From Paracoccus sp. S-4012 (lineage in GTDB: Bacteria; Pseudomonadota; Alphaproteobacteria; Rhodobacterales; Rhodobacteraceae), in the NCBI RefSeq assembly GCF_009674885.1, contig NZ_WKKA01000002.1, forward strand, positions 186,001-250,000: a stretch of DNA of 64,000 nucleotides, in the 5' to 3' direction. Positions 53,538 through 61,130 of this stretch are shown here, piece after piece. A program made the translations under genes and the position numbers. Position 1 is the first letter of the stretch. Each line of letters starts with the position of its first letter. The notes under the pieces are model-generated. The model did not search any database and was not told the DNA's origin. It was given only the letters and a program-made list of their open reading frames with translations.

Positions 53538-56171
53538 ATGAGCGACGAGACGCCCACCCCGATGATGGCCCAGTATCTGGCCATCCGCGACGCCAATCCG
53601 GGCGCGCTGCTGTTCTACCGGATGGGCGATTTCTACGAGATGTTCTTCGACGACGCCGTGGCCGCCGCCGCCGCGCTCGACATCGCGCTGACCAAGCGCG
53701 GCACCCATGCGGGCGCGCCGATCCCGATGTGCGGCGTCCCGGTCCATGCCGCCGAGAGCTACCTGCTGACCCTGATCCGCAAGGGCTTCCGCGTCGCCAT
53801 CGCCGAGCAGATGGAGGACCCGGCCGAGGCCCGCAAGCGCGGCGCGAAGTCGGTCGTCGCCCGCGACGTGGTGCGGCTGGTGACACCTGGCACCCTGACC
53901 GAGGAGTCGCTGCTGGAGGCGCGACGGCACAACTTTCTCGCCGCCTGGGCCGAGGTGCGCGACGAGGCCGCGCTCGCCTGGGTGGACATCTCGACCGGCG
54001 CCATGCGGGTGATGCCCTGCCCCTTGTCGCGGCTGGCGCCGGAACTCGCCCGCCACGCGCCGCGGGAACTGCTGGTCTGCGAGGGCACGCGTCTGCACGA
54101 CCTCGCCTCGGAGACCGGGGCGGCACTGACGGAGCTTCCCTCGGGCAGCTTCGATTCGGCGGCAGGCGCGCGCCGACTCGCGGCGCTCTACGGCGTCGAG
54201 ACGCTGGACGGCTTCGGCCAGTTCTCCCGCGCGGAACTGTCGGCGATGGGGGCCATCGCCGACTATCTCGCGCTGACGCAGAAGGGCCGTCTGCCCCTGA
54301 TGCGCCCGCCCGTGCGCGAGGCGGCGGGCGGCGCGATGCAGATCGACGCCGCCACGCGCCGCAACCTCGAACTGACGCAGGCGCTCTCGGGCGGGCGCGA
54401 GGGCTCGCTGCTGGCGGCCATCGACCGAACGGTGACGGCGGCGGGCGCCCGGCTGCTGGAGCGGCGCATCAGCGCGCCGTCGCGCGATCTGGCCGAGATC
54501 CACGCCCGGCAGGCGGCCGTGGCGGCGCTCATGGACGACCCGCGCCTCGCCGCCGACCTGCGCGCCGATCTGGCGCGGGTGCCCGACATGGACCGCGCGC
54601 TCTCGCGTCTGGCCCTCGACCGCGGCGGCCCGCGCGACCTCGCCGCGATCCGCGCCGGGCTGACGGCGGCGGGGGCGATTGCCGGGCGGTTGGAGCGGGT
54701 GGAGGCCGCGGTGCTGGCCGATGCCGCCCGCGACCTCACCGGCCACGACGCGCTGATCGACCTGCTGGACGACGCCCTCGTGGCCGAGCCGCCGCTGCTC
54801 GCCCGCGACGGCGGCTTCGTGGCGGCCGGCCACGACCCCGATCTCGACGAGACCCGGCGGCTGCGCGACGAGGGCCGCGGAGTCATTGCCGGGATGCAGG
54901 CGGACTATGCCGAGGAGGCCGGCGTCCCGAGCCTGAAGATCAAGCACAACAACGTGCTCGGTTATTTCATCGAGACCACCGCCACCCACGCCGCGCGGAT
55001 GCTGGCACCACCGCTCAGCGCCCGCTTCATCCACCGCCAGACCACCGCCAACGCCGTGCGCTTCACCACGGTCGAGCTGTCGGAACTGGAAACCCGTATC
55101 CTCAACGCCCGCGACCGCGCCCTCGAGATTGAGCGCGGGATATTCGCCCACCTGACCGCCGCCGTCCTCGCCGAGGCTGGTCCCATCGGGCAGGCCGCCC
55201 GCGCGCTGGCCGAGATCGACGTGACCGCGGCCTTTGCCGACCTCGCCACCGGCGAGGGCTGGACCCGCCCGCAGGTGGACGCGAGCCGCGCCTTCGAGAT
55301 CGAGGCCGGCCGCCACCCGGTCGTGGAGCGCGCGCTGAAGCGCAAGGGCGAGGCCTTCGTCGCCAACGACTGCGCGCTCACGGCGGGCGACACCCCCGCG
55401 ATATGGCTGCTGACCGGCCCCAACATGGCGGGGAAATCGACCTTCCTGCGCCAGAACGCCCTCATCGCGATCCTCGCGCAGGCCGGGGGCTTCGTCCCCG
55501 CCGCCCGCGCCCATGTCGGCCTCGTGAGCCAGCTCTTCAGCCGCGTGGGCGCGGCCGACGACCTCGCCCGCGGCCGCTCCACCTTCATGGTCGAGATGGT
55601 CGAGACGGCGGCGATCCTGAACCAGGCGGACGAATCAGCCCTCGTGATCCTCGACGAGATCGGCCGGGGGACGGCGACCTGGGACGGGCTCAGCATTGCC
55701 TGGGCGGTGCTGGAGCATCTGCACGGGACGAACCGCTGCCGCGCCCTCTTCGCCACGCATTACCACGAAATGACGCAGCTTTCGGCCCGGCTGGAGGGGG
55801 TCGAGAACGCGACGGTGGCGGTGCGCGAGTGGGAGGGCGAGGTGATCTTTCTCCACGAGGTCAGGCAGGGCGCCGCCGACCGCAGCTATGGGGTGCAGGT
55901 CGCCCGCCTGGCCGGGCTCCCGGCCGCCGTGGTGGACCGCGCGCGCGAGATCCTCGCGGCGCTGGAGAAGGGCGGCCGCGAAGGCGGCACGGCGCGGCCG
56001 GCGGCGCTGATCGACGATCTGCCGCTGTTCCGCGCCGCACCGCCGCCCGCGCCAGCGGCCGTGGCGAGGGCGTCGGCGGTGGAGGTGCGGCTGAGCGAGG
56101 TGCAACCCGATGCGCTCAGCCCGCGCGAGGCCCTGGAACTGGTCTATGAGTTGAAGGGCTTGTCGTCGTAG
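53538..56171 (+). CDS. mutS: DNA mismatch repair protein MutS
   Basis: An 877-residue mismatch sensor. The N-terminal mismatch-binding segment has the Phe-x-Glu of GDFYEMFFDDA and MCGVPVHAAESYL. The ATPase core has the Walker A TGPNMAGKST, the Walker B LVILDEIGRGTATWDG and ATHYHEMTQL. The C-terminal helix-turn-helix region ends ELVYELKGL. The length is normal. I chose the ATG at 53538 since the sequence starts MSDETPTPMMAQY; earlier in-frame codons are a shadow of the TerC gene. A palindromic repeat follows. Confidence 0.97.
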   Translation: MSDETPTPMMAQYLAIRDANPGALLFYRMGDFYEMFFDDAVAAAAALDIALTKRGTHAGAPIPMCGVPVHAAESYLLTLIRKGFRVAIAEQMEDPAEARKRGAKSVVARDVVRLVTPGTLTEESLLEARRHNFLAAWAEVRDEAALAWVDISTGAMRVMPCPLSRLAPELARHAPRELLVCEGTRLHDLASETGAALTELPSGSFDSAAGARRLAALYGVETLDGFGQFSRAELSAMGAIADYLALTQKGRLPLMRPPVREAAGGAMQIDAATRRNLELTQALSGGREGSLLAAIDRTVTAAGARLLERRISAPSRDLAEIHARQAAVAALMDDPRLAADLRADLARVPDMDRALSRLALDRGGPRDLAAIRAGLTAAGAIAGRLERVEAAVLADAARDLTGHDALIDLLDDALVAEPPLLARDGGFVAAGHDPDLDETRRLRDEGRGVIAGMQADYAEEAGVPSLKIKHNNVLGYFIETTATHAARMLAPPLSARFIHRQTTANAVRFTTVELSELETRILNARDRALEIERGIFAHLTAAVLAEAGPIGQAARALAEIDVTAAFADLATGEGWTRPQVDASRAFEIEAGRHPVVERALKRKGEAFVANDCALTAGDTPAIWLLTGPNMAGKSTFLRQNALIAILAQAGGFVPAARAHVGLVSQLFSRVGAADDLARGRSTFMVEMVETAAILNQADESALVILDEIGRGTATWDGLSIAWAVLEHLHGTNRCRALFATHYHEMTQLSARLEGVENATVAVREWEGEVIFLHEVRQGAADRSYGVQVARLAGLPAAVVDRAREILAALEKGGREGGTARPAALIDDLPLFRAAPPPAPAAVARASAVEVRLSEVQPDALSPREALELVYELKGLSS

Positions 56172-56182
56172 CGCGGGCTCAT

Positions 56183-56234
56183 GGTGCGTGGAAACCACGC
56201 ACCCTACCGGTAGGGTGCGTTCTTTGAACGCACC
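56183..56234. repeat. Bipartite palindromic repeat, copy 3
   Basis: A 9-bp hairpin at 56183-56203 (arm GGTGCGTGG, loop AAA) is identical to that at 2988-3008. The next ten bases, CTACCGGTAG, are themselves a palindrome. A second 9-bp hairpin at 56214-56234 (arm GGTGCGTTC, loop TTT) follows. The element lies between the convergent mutS and ornithine decarboxylase stops. Confidence 0.85.
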
Positions 56235-56240
56235 CCGTCC

Positions 56241-57383
56241 TCACTCCAACGCGAGCGCCGTCAGGTGCTGCAGGTCCCCGAAGCCGTTGAACCGCGTATT
56301 CGTCACGACAGAGTAAGCGCCCGCTCCCTGCCAGACGATGAAATCGCCCTCCTCGGTATCCTCCGGCAGCCCGATCTCGCCCGGCAGGCGGTCAACGGAA
56401 TCGCAGGTCGGGCCGAAGATCGGCCGCGGGGCCTCGCCGCCGCCGCGGACAGAGCCGTCCGGCGCGTAGACGCAGAGCCGCCCGAGATTGCCGATCAGCG
56501 GCAGCTCCGTCAGCCCGCCATAGACCCCGTCATTCAGAAACACCGAGCCGCCGTCGCGGATCGCCTTGATGCGGGTGATCAGCGCGAAGGCGTCGGCGCA
56601 GAGGCCGCGGCCGGGCTCGCAGACCAGCTCCGGCGCATCCGTGCCGAAGACCTCGGCCGTGGTCTCGCCGATGCGGGCGAAGATGGCCTCGAGGTCCGGC
56701 TCGATCCCGTGCACGCGCCAGGAGGGGAAGCCACCGCCCACGTTCAGCCGCGCCGGACGCACGCCCGCGGCCTCTGCGATCTCGCCCGCGACGCGGATAT
56801 AGCTCTCCCAGGCGCCGGGATCGACGCATTGCGTGCCCGGATGGAAGGTCAGCGAGGGCGTGTAGCCCTTCGCCGCCACCGCGCGCAGCAGCTCGGCCGC
56901 CATGTCGGGCGGGGCGCCGAACTTGGCGCCGAAATCATAGGCCGCGCCCGCCACCGGCAGCTTGAAGCGGGGCGAGATCTCGCAGCCCTCGGCCGGGACC
57001 ATGTCGAAGAGCTTGTCCAGTTCGGAACGGCTGTCCACCGACCACGCCTTGATGCCCGCCTTCACGGCATGGGCGATCTCGGCCCGGCTGCGAACCGGGT
57101 TGTGGTAGTGGCGCGCGGCGCCCGGCGCGAGGCGGGTGATGAGGTCGATCTCGAAGGGCGAGGCCACGTCGAAGCCGCGGATGCCCGCCGCCACGAGGTT
57201 CTGGATCACCACCCCGGACGGGTTCGACTTGACGGCATAGGTGACGAAGCCGGGGAATCCGTCGAGAAAGCGGCGCGCGGCCGCGTGAAGCTCGGTCGGG
57301 GCGAAGACCATGACCGGGTTTTCGGGCGTGAGCGCCCGGATGATCTCGGCCGGGGATTTCCAGACCGTGCGGGTCTCTTCCAT
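56241..57383 (-). CDS. Type III PLP-dependent ornithine/lysine decarboxylase
   Basis: A 380-residue alanine-racemase-fold decarboxylase. The PLP lysine is Lys52 in VTYAVKSNPS, and the catalytic cysteine is in FGPTCDSVDRL. ARLNVGGGFPSW and ELVCEPGRGLCADAFAL follow the family. It makes putrescine from ornithine, or cadaverine from lysine; a diaminopimelate decarboxylase is less likely because of length and the GPTCDS motif. The ATG at 57383 begins MEETRTVWK. A divergent Lrp-type regulator stands 134 bases away. Confidence 0.9.
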   Translation of the reverse strand: MEETRTVWKSPAEIIRALTPENPVMVFAPTELHAAARRFLDGFPGFVTYAVKSNPSGVVIQNLVAAGIRGFDVASPFEIDLITRLAPGAARHYHNPVRSRAEIAHAVKAGIKAWSVDSRSELDKLFDMVPAEGCEISPRFKLPVAGAAYDFGAKFGAPPDMAAELLRAVAAKGYTPSLTFHPGTQCVDPGAWESYIRVAGEIAEAAGVRPARLNVGGGFPSWRVHGIEPDLEAIFARIGETTAEVFGTDAPELVCEPGRGLCADAFALITRIKAIRDGGSVFLNDGVYGGLTELPLIGNLGRLCVYAPDGSVRGGGEAPRPIFGPTCDSVDRLPGEIGLPEDTEEGDFIVWQGAGAYSVVTNTRFNGFGDLQHLTALALE

Positions 57384-57413
57384 GCGTCCTGCCCTTTCCG
57401 TGGTCGCTTGGCC

Positions 57414-57463
57414 AAAGGATGCGCCATATGGGCAACGATATCGCCGCCGGAAAGGATGCATCC
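57414..57463. promoter_or_regulatory. Repeated motif and palindrome in the decarboxylase/Lrp gap
   Basis: AAAGGATGC occurs at 57414-57422 and again at 57451-57459, 37 bases apart. The second copy is extended into the perfect 10-bp palindrome GGATGCATCC (57454-57463). This lies between the divergent decarboxylase and Lrp genes and is a plausible Lrp/AsnC-type operator pair. The motif itself is not one I recognise. Confidence 0.4.
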
Positions 57464-57517
57464 GCCGGAATGACCGGTTAAAGCGCCGGAAGCAGACTAC
57501 AACTTGGCAGGTGTGGC

Positions 57518-57949
57518 ATGGATGACCTCGACCGGCGGATCCTCGCCCAGCTTTCGCAGGACGCCCGCGTGTCGGTCGCGGTGCTGGCGCGGCGGCTGAA
57601 GGTCGCGCGCTCGACCGTGCAGGCGCGGCTCGAGCGGCTCGAGAACTCGGGCGTGATCGCGGGTTACACGCTGCGGCTGGGCGAGGCCGCGCGCGAGGGG
57701 CGCATCCGCGCGACCGTGCTGCTGACGGTCGAGCCGCGGGCGCAGGTGGCGATCCTGCCGCGCCTCAAGGCCGTCCCGGAGGTCGAACGCATCCACACGA
57801 CCTCGGGCCGGGTGGACCTGCTGCTGCAACTCTCGGCCGCCTCGACGACGCAGCTCGACGCGGTGCTGGACCAGATCGGCGACCTCGCCGGGGTGCGCTC
57901 GTCCGAGAGCCTGATCCATCTCTCGACCAAGCTCGATCGCGCGATCTAG
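57518..57949 (+). CDS. Lrp/AsnC-family transcriptional regulator
   Basis: A 143-residue regulator: a helix-turn-helix at about 1-55 (ILAQLSQDARVSVAVLARRLKVARSTVQARLERLENSGVIAGY) and an effector-binding RAM domain after it (VEPRAQVAILPRLKAVPEVERIHTTSGRVDLLLQL). It is slightly short for the family. It is divergent from the ornithine decarboxylase gene, which it probably controls in response to an amino acid. Confidence 0.9.
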   Translation: MDDLDRRILAQLSQDARVSVAVLARRLKVARSTVQARLERLENSGVIAGYTLRLGEAAREGRIRATVLLTVEPRAQVAILPRLKAVPEVERIHTTSGRVDLLLQLSAASTTQLDAVLDQIGDLAGVRSSESLIHLSTKLDRAI

Positions 57950-58021
57950 GCGGCGGCGGTCCGGGCCTTCTTGCATCGCAGCCGACAGTATCTAAGTAAG
58001 TCTAGGTATCGAACATATACT

Positions 58022-58044
58022 GCCCCCGTCGACAAGGCGGGGGC
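58022..58044 (+). promoter_or_regulatory. GC-rich hairpin in the FMN reductase leader
   Basis: GCCCCCG (58022-58028) pairs with CGGGGGC (58038-58044) around a 9-base loop and is followed by GGTTTCGTT, 24 bases before the reductase start. Upstream lies an AT-rich stretch (57989-58021) containing two GTATC repeats, probably the promoter. The hairpin may be a terminator for the Lrp gene, an attenuator or a leader structure. Confidence 0.45.
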
Positions 58045-58068
58045 GGTTTCGTTGAGGAGACGCAGAGC

Positions 58069-58668
58069 ATGGCACTGAAGCTGAACATCATCGTGGGGTC
58101 CACCCGTCCGGGCCGTGTCGGCCCCCGGATCGGGCAATGGGTGAAGGCGGCAGCGGAGCACCACGGCAAGTTCGACGTCGCGCTCGTCGACCTCGCAGAT
58201 TTCCATCTGCCGCTGCTCGACGAAGCCAGCCACCCGCGCCTCGCCGAGTACCAGAACGAGCCCACCAAACAGTGGAGCGCCAGCGTCGCCTCCGCCGACG
58301 CCTATGTCTTCGTGACGCCGGAATACGACTACTTCCCCCCGGCGAGCCTGGTGAACGCGATCCAGGTTCTGTCGAAGGAATGGGGCTACAAGACTGCGGG
58401 CGTGGTCAGCTACGGCGGCGTCTCCGGCGGCCTCCGCGCCACCGAAACGCTGCGCCAGCTTCTCGGCAACGTGAACGTGCATGCCCTGCCGCAGACGGTG
58501 CCGGTGCCCTTCTTCCCGCAGCACATGGACGAAGATGGCGTGTTCGGTCCCGCCAAGGAGGTGCAAGACGGCGCCCGGCTGATGCTGGACGAACTGCACA
58601 AATGGGCCGGCGCCCTGAAGACGCTGCGTCCCGCGAAAGCCGGCGAGGCCGCGCGCGAGGCGGCCTGA
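58069..58668 (+). CDS. NADPH-dependent FMN reductase family protein
   Basis: A 199-residue flavodoxin-like reductase. The FMN-binding loop is GSTRPGRVGPRIGQW at residues 11-25 and the second loop TPEYDYFPPASLVNAIQ and VSYGGVSGGLRATETLRQLL. It should reduce FMN, quinones or azo compounds with NADPH. It has its own promoter-like region with a hairpin leader. It sits beside genes of a likely stress or detoxification group (VOC proteins, HxlR regulator), so quinone or electrophile defence is plausible. Confidence 0.88.
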   Translation: MALKLNIIVGSTRPGRVGPRIGQWVKAAAEHHGKFDVALVDLADFHLPLLDEASHPRLAEYQNEPTKQWSASVASADAYVFVTPEYDYFPPASLVNAIQVLSKEWGYKTAGVVSYGGVSGGLRATETLRQLLGNVNVHALPQTVPVPFFPQHMDEDGVFGPAKEVQDGARLMLDELHKWAGALKTLRPAKAGEAAREAA

Positions 58669-58707
58669 ATACGTCGCGAACCGGAGGGTCAGCCCTCCGG
58701 TCGCGGC

Positions 58708-59184
58708 TCAGGCGGCGTTTGCCGCGGCTTCCAGCCCGGCGATGTCGAACTTGACCATCTTGAGCATCGCTTCGGTCACGCGCCGCGCCCTCGCGCGGTC
58801 GCCCGCCATCAGCTCGCCCAGCCGCTTCGGCACGATCTGCCAGGCGAGACCGTAGCGGTCGCGCAACCAGCCGCATTGCTCGGGCGTGCCGCCGTCGAGC
58901 AGCGCGTCCCACAGGCGGTCGATTTCCTCCTGCGTGTCACACTCGAGGACCAGCGAGATCGCGTGGTTGAAGGGGTCGAGCGGCCCGGCGGCGATCGCCT
59001 GCATGCGCTGCCCGGCGAGAGTGAACTCGACCACGGTGACGCTGCCGGGCGGGCCGGACGGGGTCTCGGCCGCGAGCGTGGTGACGGACTCGACGCTGCT
59101 GCCGGGGATCACGGAGGCGTAGAACCGGGCCGCCTCCTCGGCCTTTTCGGTGTACCAGAGATGCGGGAACAGGCGGACAGTCAT
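58708..59184 (-). CDS. VOC-family (PhnB-like) protein
   Basis: A 158-residue glyoxalase-fold protein of the PhnB/3-demethylubiquinone methyltransferase-like type. The start MTVRLFPHLWYTEKAEEAARFYASVIPGSSVES and the later SLVLECDTQEEIDRLWDALLDGG with CGWLRDRYGLAWQIVPKRLGELM are the family hallmarks. The metal-binding residues are incomplete, as often in this group. Function is unknown. It is transcribed behind the HxlR regulator gene with a 13-base gap. Confidence 0.82.
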   Translation of the reverse strand: MTVRLFPHLWYTEKAEEAARFYASVIPGSSVESVTTLAAETPSGPPGSVTVVEFTLAGQRMQAIAAGPLDPFNHAISLVLECDTQEEIDRLWDALLDGGTPEQCGWLRDRYGLAWQIVPKRLGELMAGDRARARRVTEAMLKMVKFDIAGLEAAANAA

Positions 59185-59197
59185 CGCGAGGCTCCTT

Positions 59198-59848
59198 TCA
59201 GGGACGAAGTTTGAACAGGTCGACGAAGGCCTGCCCGCGGGCCATGTCGCCTTCGACGGTGACGCGGCCCTCGGCAGCGACTTCGGCCAGCGGACGGCGG
59301 CCATAGACGGCGACCGCGACATCGTTCGGTCGCCCGGCCAGAAGCACCTCGCCCTCGGGCGGATCGGCGCGGGCCACGCTGTAGCGCCCCTCCACCACGC
59401 GCGCGGCGAAGCCTTCGCCATCGAGCAGCAGGGCCGCCTCGATGGGGCCGTTTGCGCGCGCGGACTGGAACGACGCCCGCATGGACAGCGCGAGCGCGGA
59501 GGGACTGATCGGCAGCCGCGGGTCGTGCCCCGGCATCGCCGCGCCCCATCGGCAGAGGGCGGCAATCACCGGCCAGAGCCCCTGCCCCGCCTCGGTCAGC
59601 TCATAGGCCTGCACGCGCGGCGGCTGGGGCAGCATCCGGCGAATCACGACGCCCCCCGCCTCCATGTCGGCCAGCCGCTGCGTCAGCATGTTCGTGGCGA
59701 TCCCCGGCAGGCCCGCCTTGATGGCGCCGAAACGCTTCGGCCCGAGCATCAGTTCGCGCGCGATCAGCAGCGTCCAGCGGTCGCCGATGAGGTCGAGGGC
59801 GTGGGCCGCGATGCAGCCCTCACCATAGGATTTGCGGGTTTCTGCCAA
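59198..59848 (-). CDS. HxlR-family transcriptional regulator with C-terminal sterol-carrier-like domain
   Basis: A 216-residue regulator: the HxlR winged helix covers about residues 10-100 (SYGEGCIAAHALDLIGDRWTLLIARELMLGPKRFGAIKAGLPGIATNMLTQRL), with Cys12 at the position that senses thiol stress in some members. The C-terminal half looks like an SCP2-type lipid-binding domain (VEGDMARGQAFVDLFKL). The likely start is TTG at 59848, with a perfect AAGGAGG just upstream; no ATG lies in the right place. Divergent from the DUF1428 gene. Confidence 0.82.
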   Translation of the reverse strand: MAETRKSYGEGCIAAHALDLIGDRWTLLIARELMLGPKRFGAIKAGLPGIATNMLTQRLADMEAGGVVIRRMLPQPPRVQAYELTEAGQGLWPVIAALCRWGAAMPGHDPRLPISPSALALSMRASFQSARANGPIEAALLLDGEGFAARVVEGRYSVARADPPEGEVLLAGRPNDVAVAVYGRRPLAEVAAEGRVTVEGDMARGQAFVDLFKLRP

Positions 59849-59882
59849 GGCGCCCCTCCTTTCAGGCAGGCTAGAACTTTTC

Positions 59883-59899
59883 AGTTGCTTTTTGCAACT
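59883..59899. promoter_or_regulatory. HxlR-type operator
   Basis: AGTTGC (59883-59888) and GCAACT (59894-59899) are perfect arms around TTTTT, in the 108-base gap between the HxlR gene and the DUF1428 gene. Both arms and the T-run spacer look like the operators of HxlR regulators in related bacteria. The site lies 34 bases before the HxlR start and 57 before the DUF1428 start, so it could control both. Confidence 0.6.
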
Positions 59900-59956
59900 A
59901 CTCCCCGCAGCCTGACCGGGTTCAAGGACGTTCCCGCCACCCGAAAGGACGATCCA

Positions 59957-60688
59957 ATGACTTATTTCACCGGCTCCGTGACCCCGGTGCCCAAGCGCAT
60001 CCGGCAGGACTACATCGCCCAGCTCCACCGCGCCTGGCCGCTCATGCAAAAGCGCGGCGCGGTCCGCATGGTCGAGGCTTGGGGCGAGGACATCCAGCCC
60101 GGCAAGCAGACCGACTTCCTCCGCGCGGTCGCGGCGAAGGATGACGAGGCGGTCGTGTTCGGCTGGGTCGAATGGCCCGACAAGGCGACCTCCGACGCCG
60201 CCTGGGCCGACATCATGCAGAACGGCGAGGAGATGTCGCAGGCCATGGGCGAGGTCCAGTACGACGGCAAGCGCATGATCTTCGGCGGTTTCCAGAAGTT
60301 CGTCGCCGACGGGACCGACCGCGGCGGCTATTATACCGGCTTCCTGACGCCAGTGCCGAAGGCCAACAGGGACGCCTTCGCGAAGATGGCGAAGTCGGCC
60401 TGGGAGGAGGAGTTCCAGCCCCGCGGCTGCCTCGGCAATTACGAGAACTGGGGCGACGACGTGCCGCACGGGCGGCAGACCGACATGTATCGCGCCGTCG
60501 ATGCCAAGGACGGCGAGGTGATCGTCATGTCCTGGTCGGCCTGGCCCGACCGCACCACCTGCGAGGAAGCCTGGCGCGGAATGGCTGCGGGCATGGAAGC
60601 CGGGCAGGAGATGCCGGACATGCCGTTCGACGGCAAACGCATGATCTGGGCCGGGTTCGAGCCGCTGTTTGACAGCGAAAAGGCTTGA
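59957..60688 (+). CDS. Tandem DUF1428 protein
   Basis: A 243-residue protein made of two consecutive copies of the ~117-residue DUF1428 domain. Each copy opens with a YxTGxxTPVPK motif (residues 3-12 and about 125-134) and ends with DGKRMI followed by GGF or AGF. Known DUF1428 proteins are normally a single domain and their function is unknown. The gene is divergent from the HxlR gene and followed seven bases later by a VOC gene. The fold is a dimeric alpha-beta barrel, so the fusion probably makes one dimer unit. Confidence 0.85.
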   Translation: MTYFTGSVTPVPKRIRQDYIAQLHRAWPLMQKRGAVRMVEAWGEDIQPGKQTDFLRAVAAKDDEAVVFGWVEWPDKATSDAAWADIMQNGEEMSQAMGEVQYDGKRMIFGGFQKFVADGTDRGGYYTGFLTPVPKANRDAFAKMAKSAWEEEFQPRGCLGNYENWGDDVPHGRQTDMYRAVDAKDGEVIVMSWSAWPDRTTCEEAWRGMAAGMEAGQEMPDMPFDGKRMIWAGFEPLFDSEKA

Positions 60689-60695
60689 GGCGAGG

Positions 60696-61130
60696 ATGCC
60701 GTTCATCCCCTACCTGACCTTTCAGGGCAACGCCGCCGAGGCCTTCGCCTTCTATGCCGAGGTCTTCGGCGGCACGCCCTTTGTCATGCGCTTCGCCGAC
60801 ATGCCCGAGGGCGAGGGTCCGCCGGGGCTGCGCAACGAGATCCGCGACTGGGCGCTGCATGTCTCGCTCGCCACGCCGGACGGGATGCTGATGGCCTCCG
60901 ACGCGCCGCCGGAGTTCGGGGGCGAGGCGCAGGCCGGCGTCTCGGTCTCGGTCACGCGGCCCGATTTCGCCACCTCGCAGGCGCTCTTCGAGCGCCTGGC
61001 CGAGGGGGGCACCGTCTCGATGCCCTTCGGCAAGACCTTCTTCGCCGAGGGCTACGGCATGTGCCGCGACCGCTTCGGCACGCACTGGATGGTCAGCGTG
61101 GCCGACACCGCCGACAGGAGCACCCCATGA
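60696..61130 (+). CDS. VOC-family (PhnB-like) protein
   Basis: A 144-residue glyoxalase-fold protein. It starts MPFIPYLTFQGNAAEAFAFYAEVFGGTPFVMRFADMP and ends FAEGYGMCRDRFGTHWMVSV, close to the PhnB type (E. coli PhnB-like). No reaction has been shown for the group. It lies between the tandem DUF1428 gene and another VOC gene, all in one direction, and overlaps the next ATG (ATGA). Confidence 0.85.
   Translation: MPFIPYLTFQGNAAEAFAFYAEVFGGTPFVMRFADMPEGEGPPGLRNEIRDWALHVSLATPDGMLMASDAPPEFGGEAQAGVSVSVTRPDFATSQALFERLAEGGTVSMPFGKTFFAEGYGMCRDRFGTHWMVSVADTADRSTP

Noticed and set aside
53451..55514. Leftward open frame of 687 codons opposite mutS
   Set aside because: Antisense shadow; the plus strand carries complete MutS motifs.
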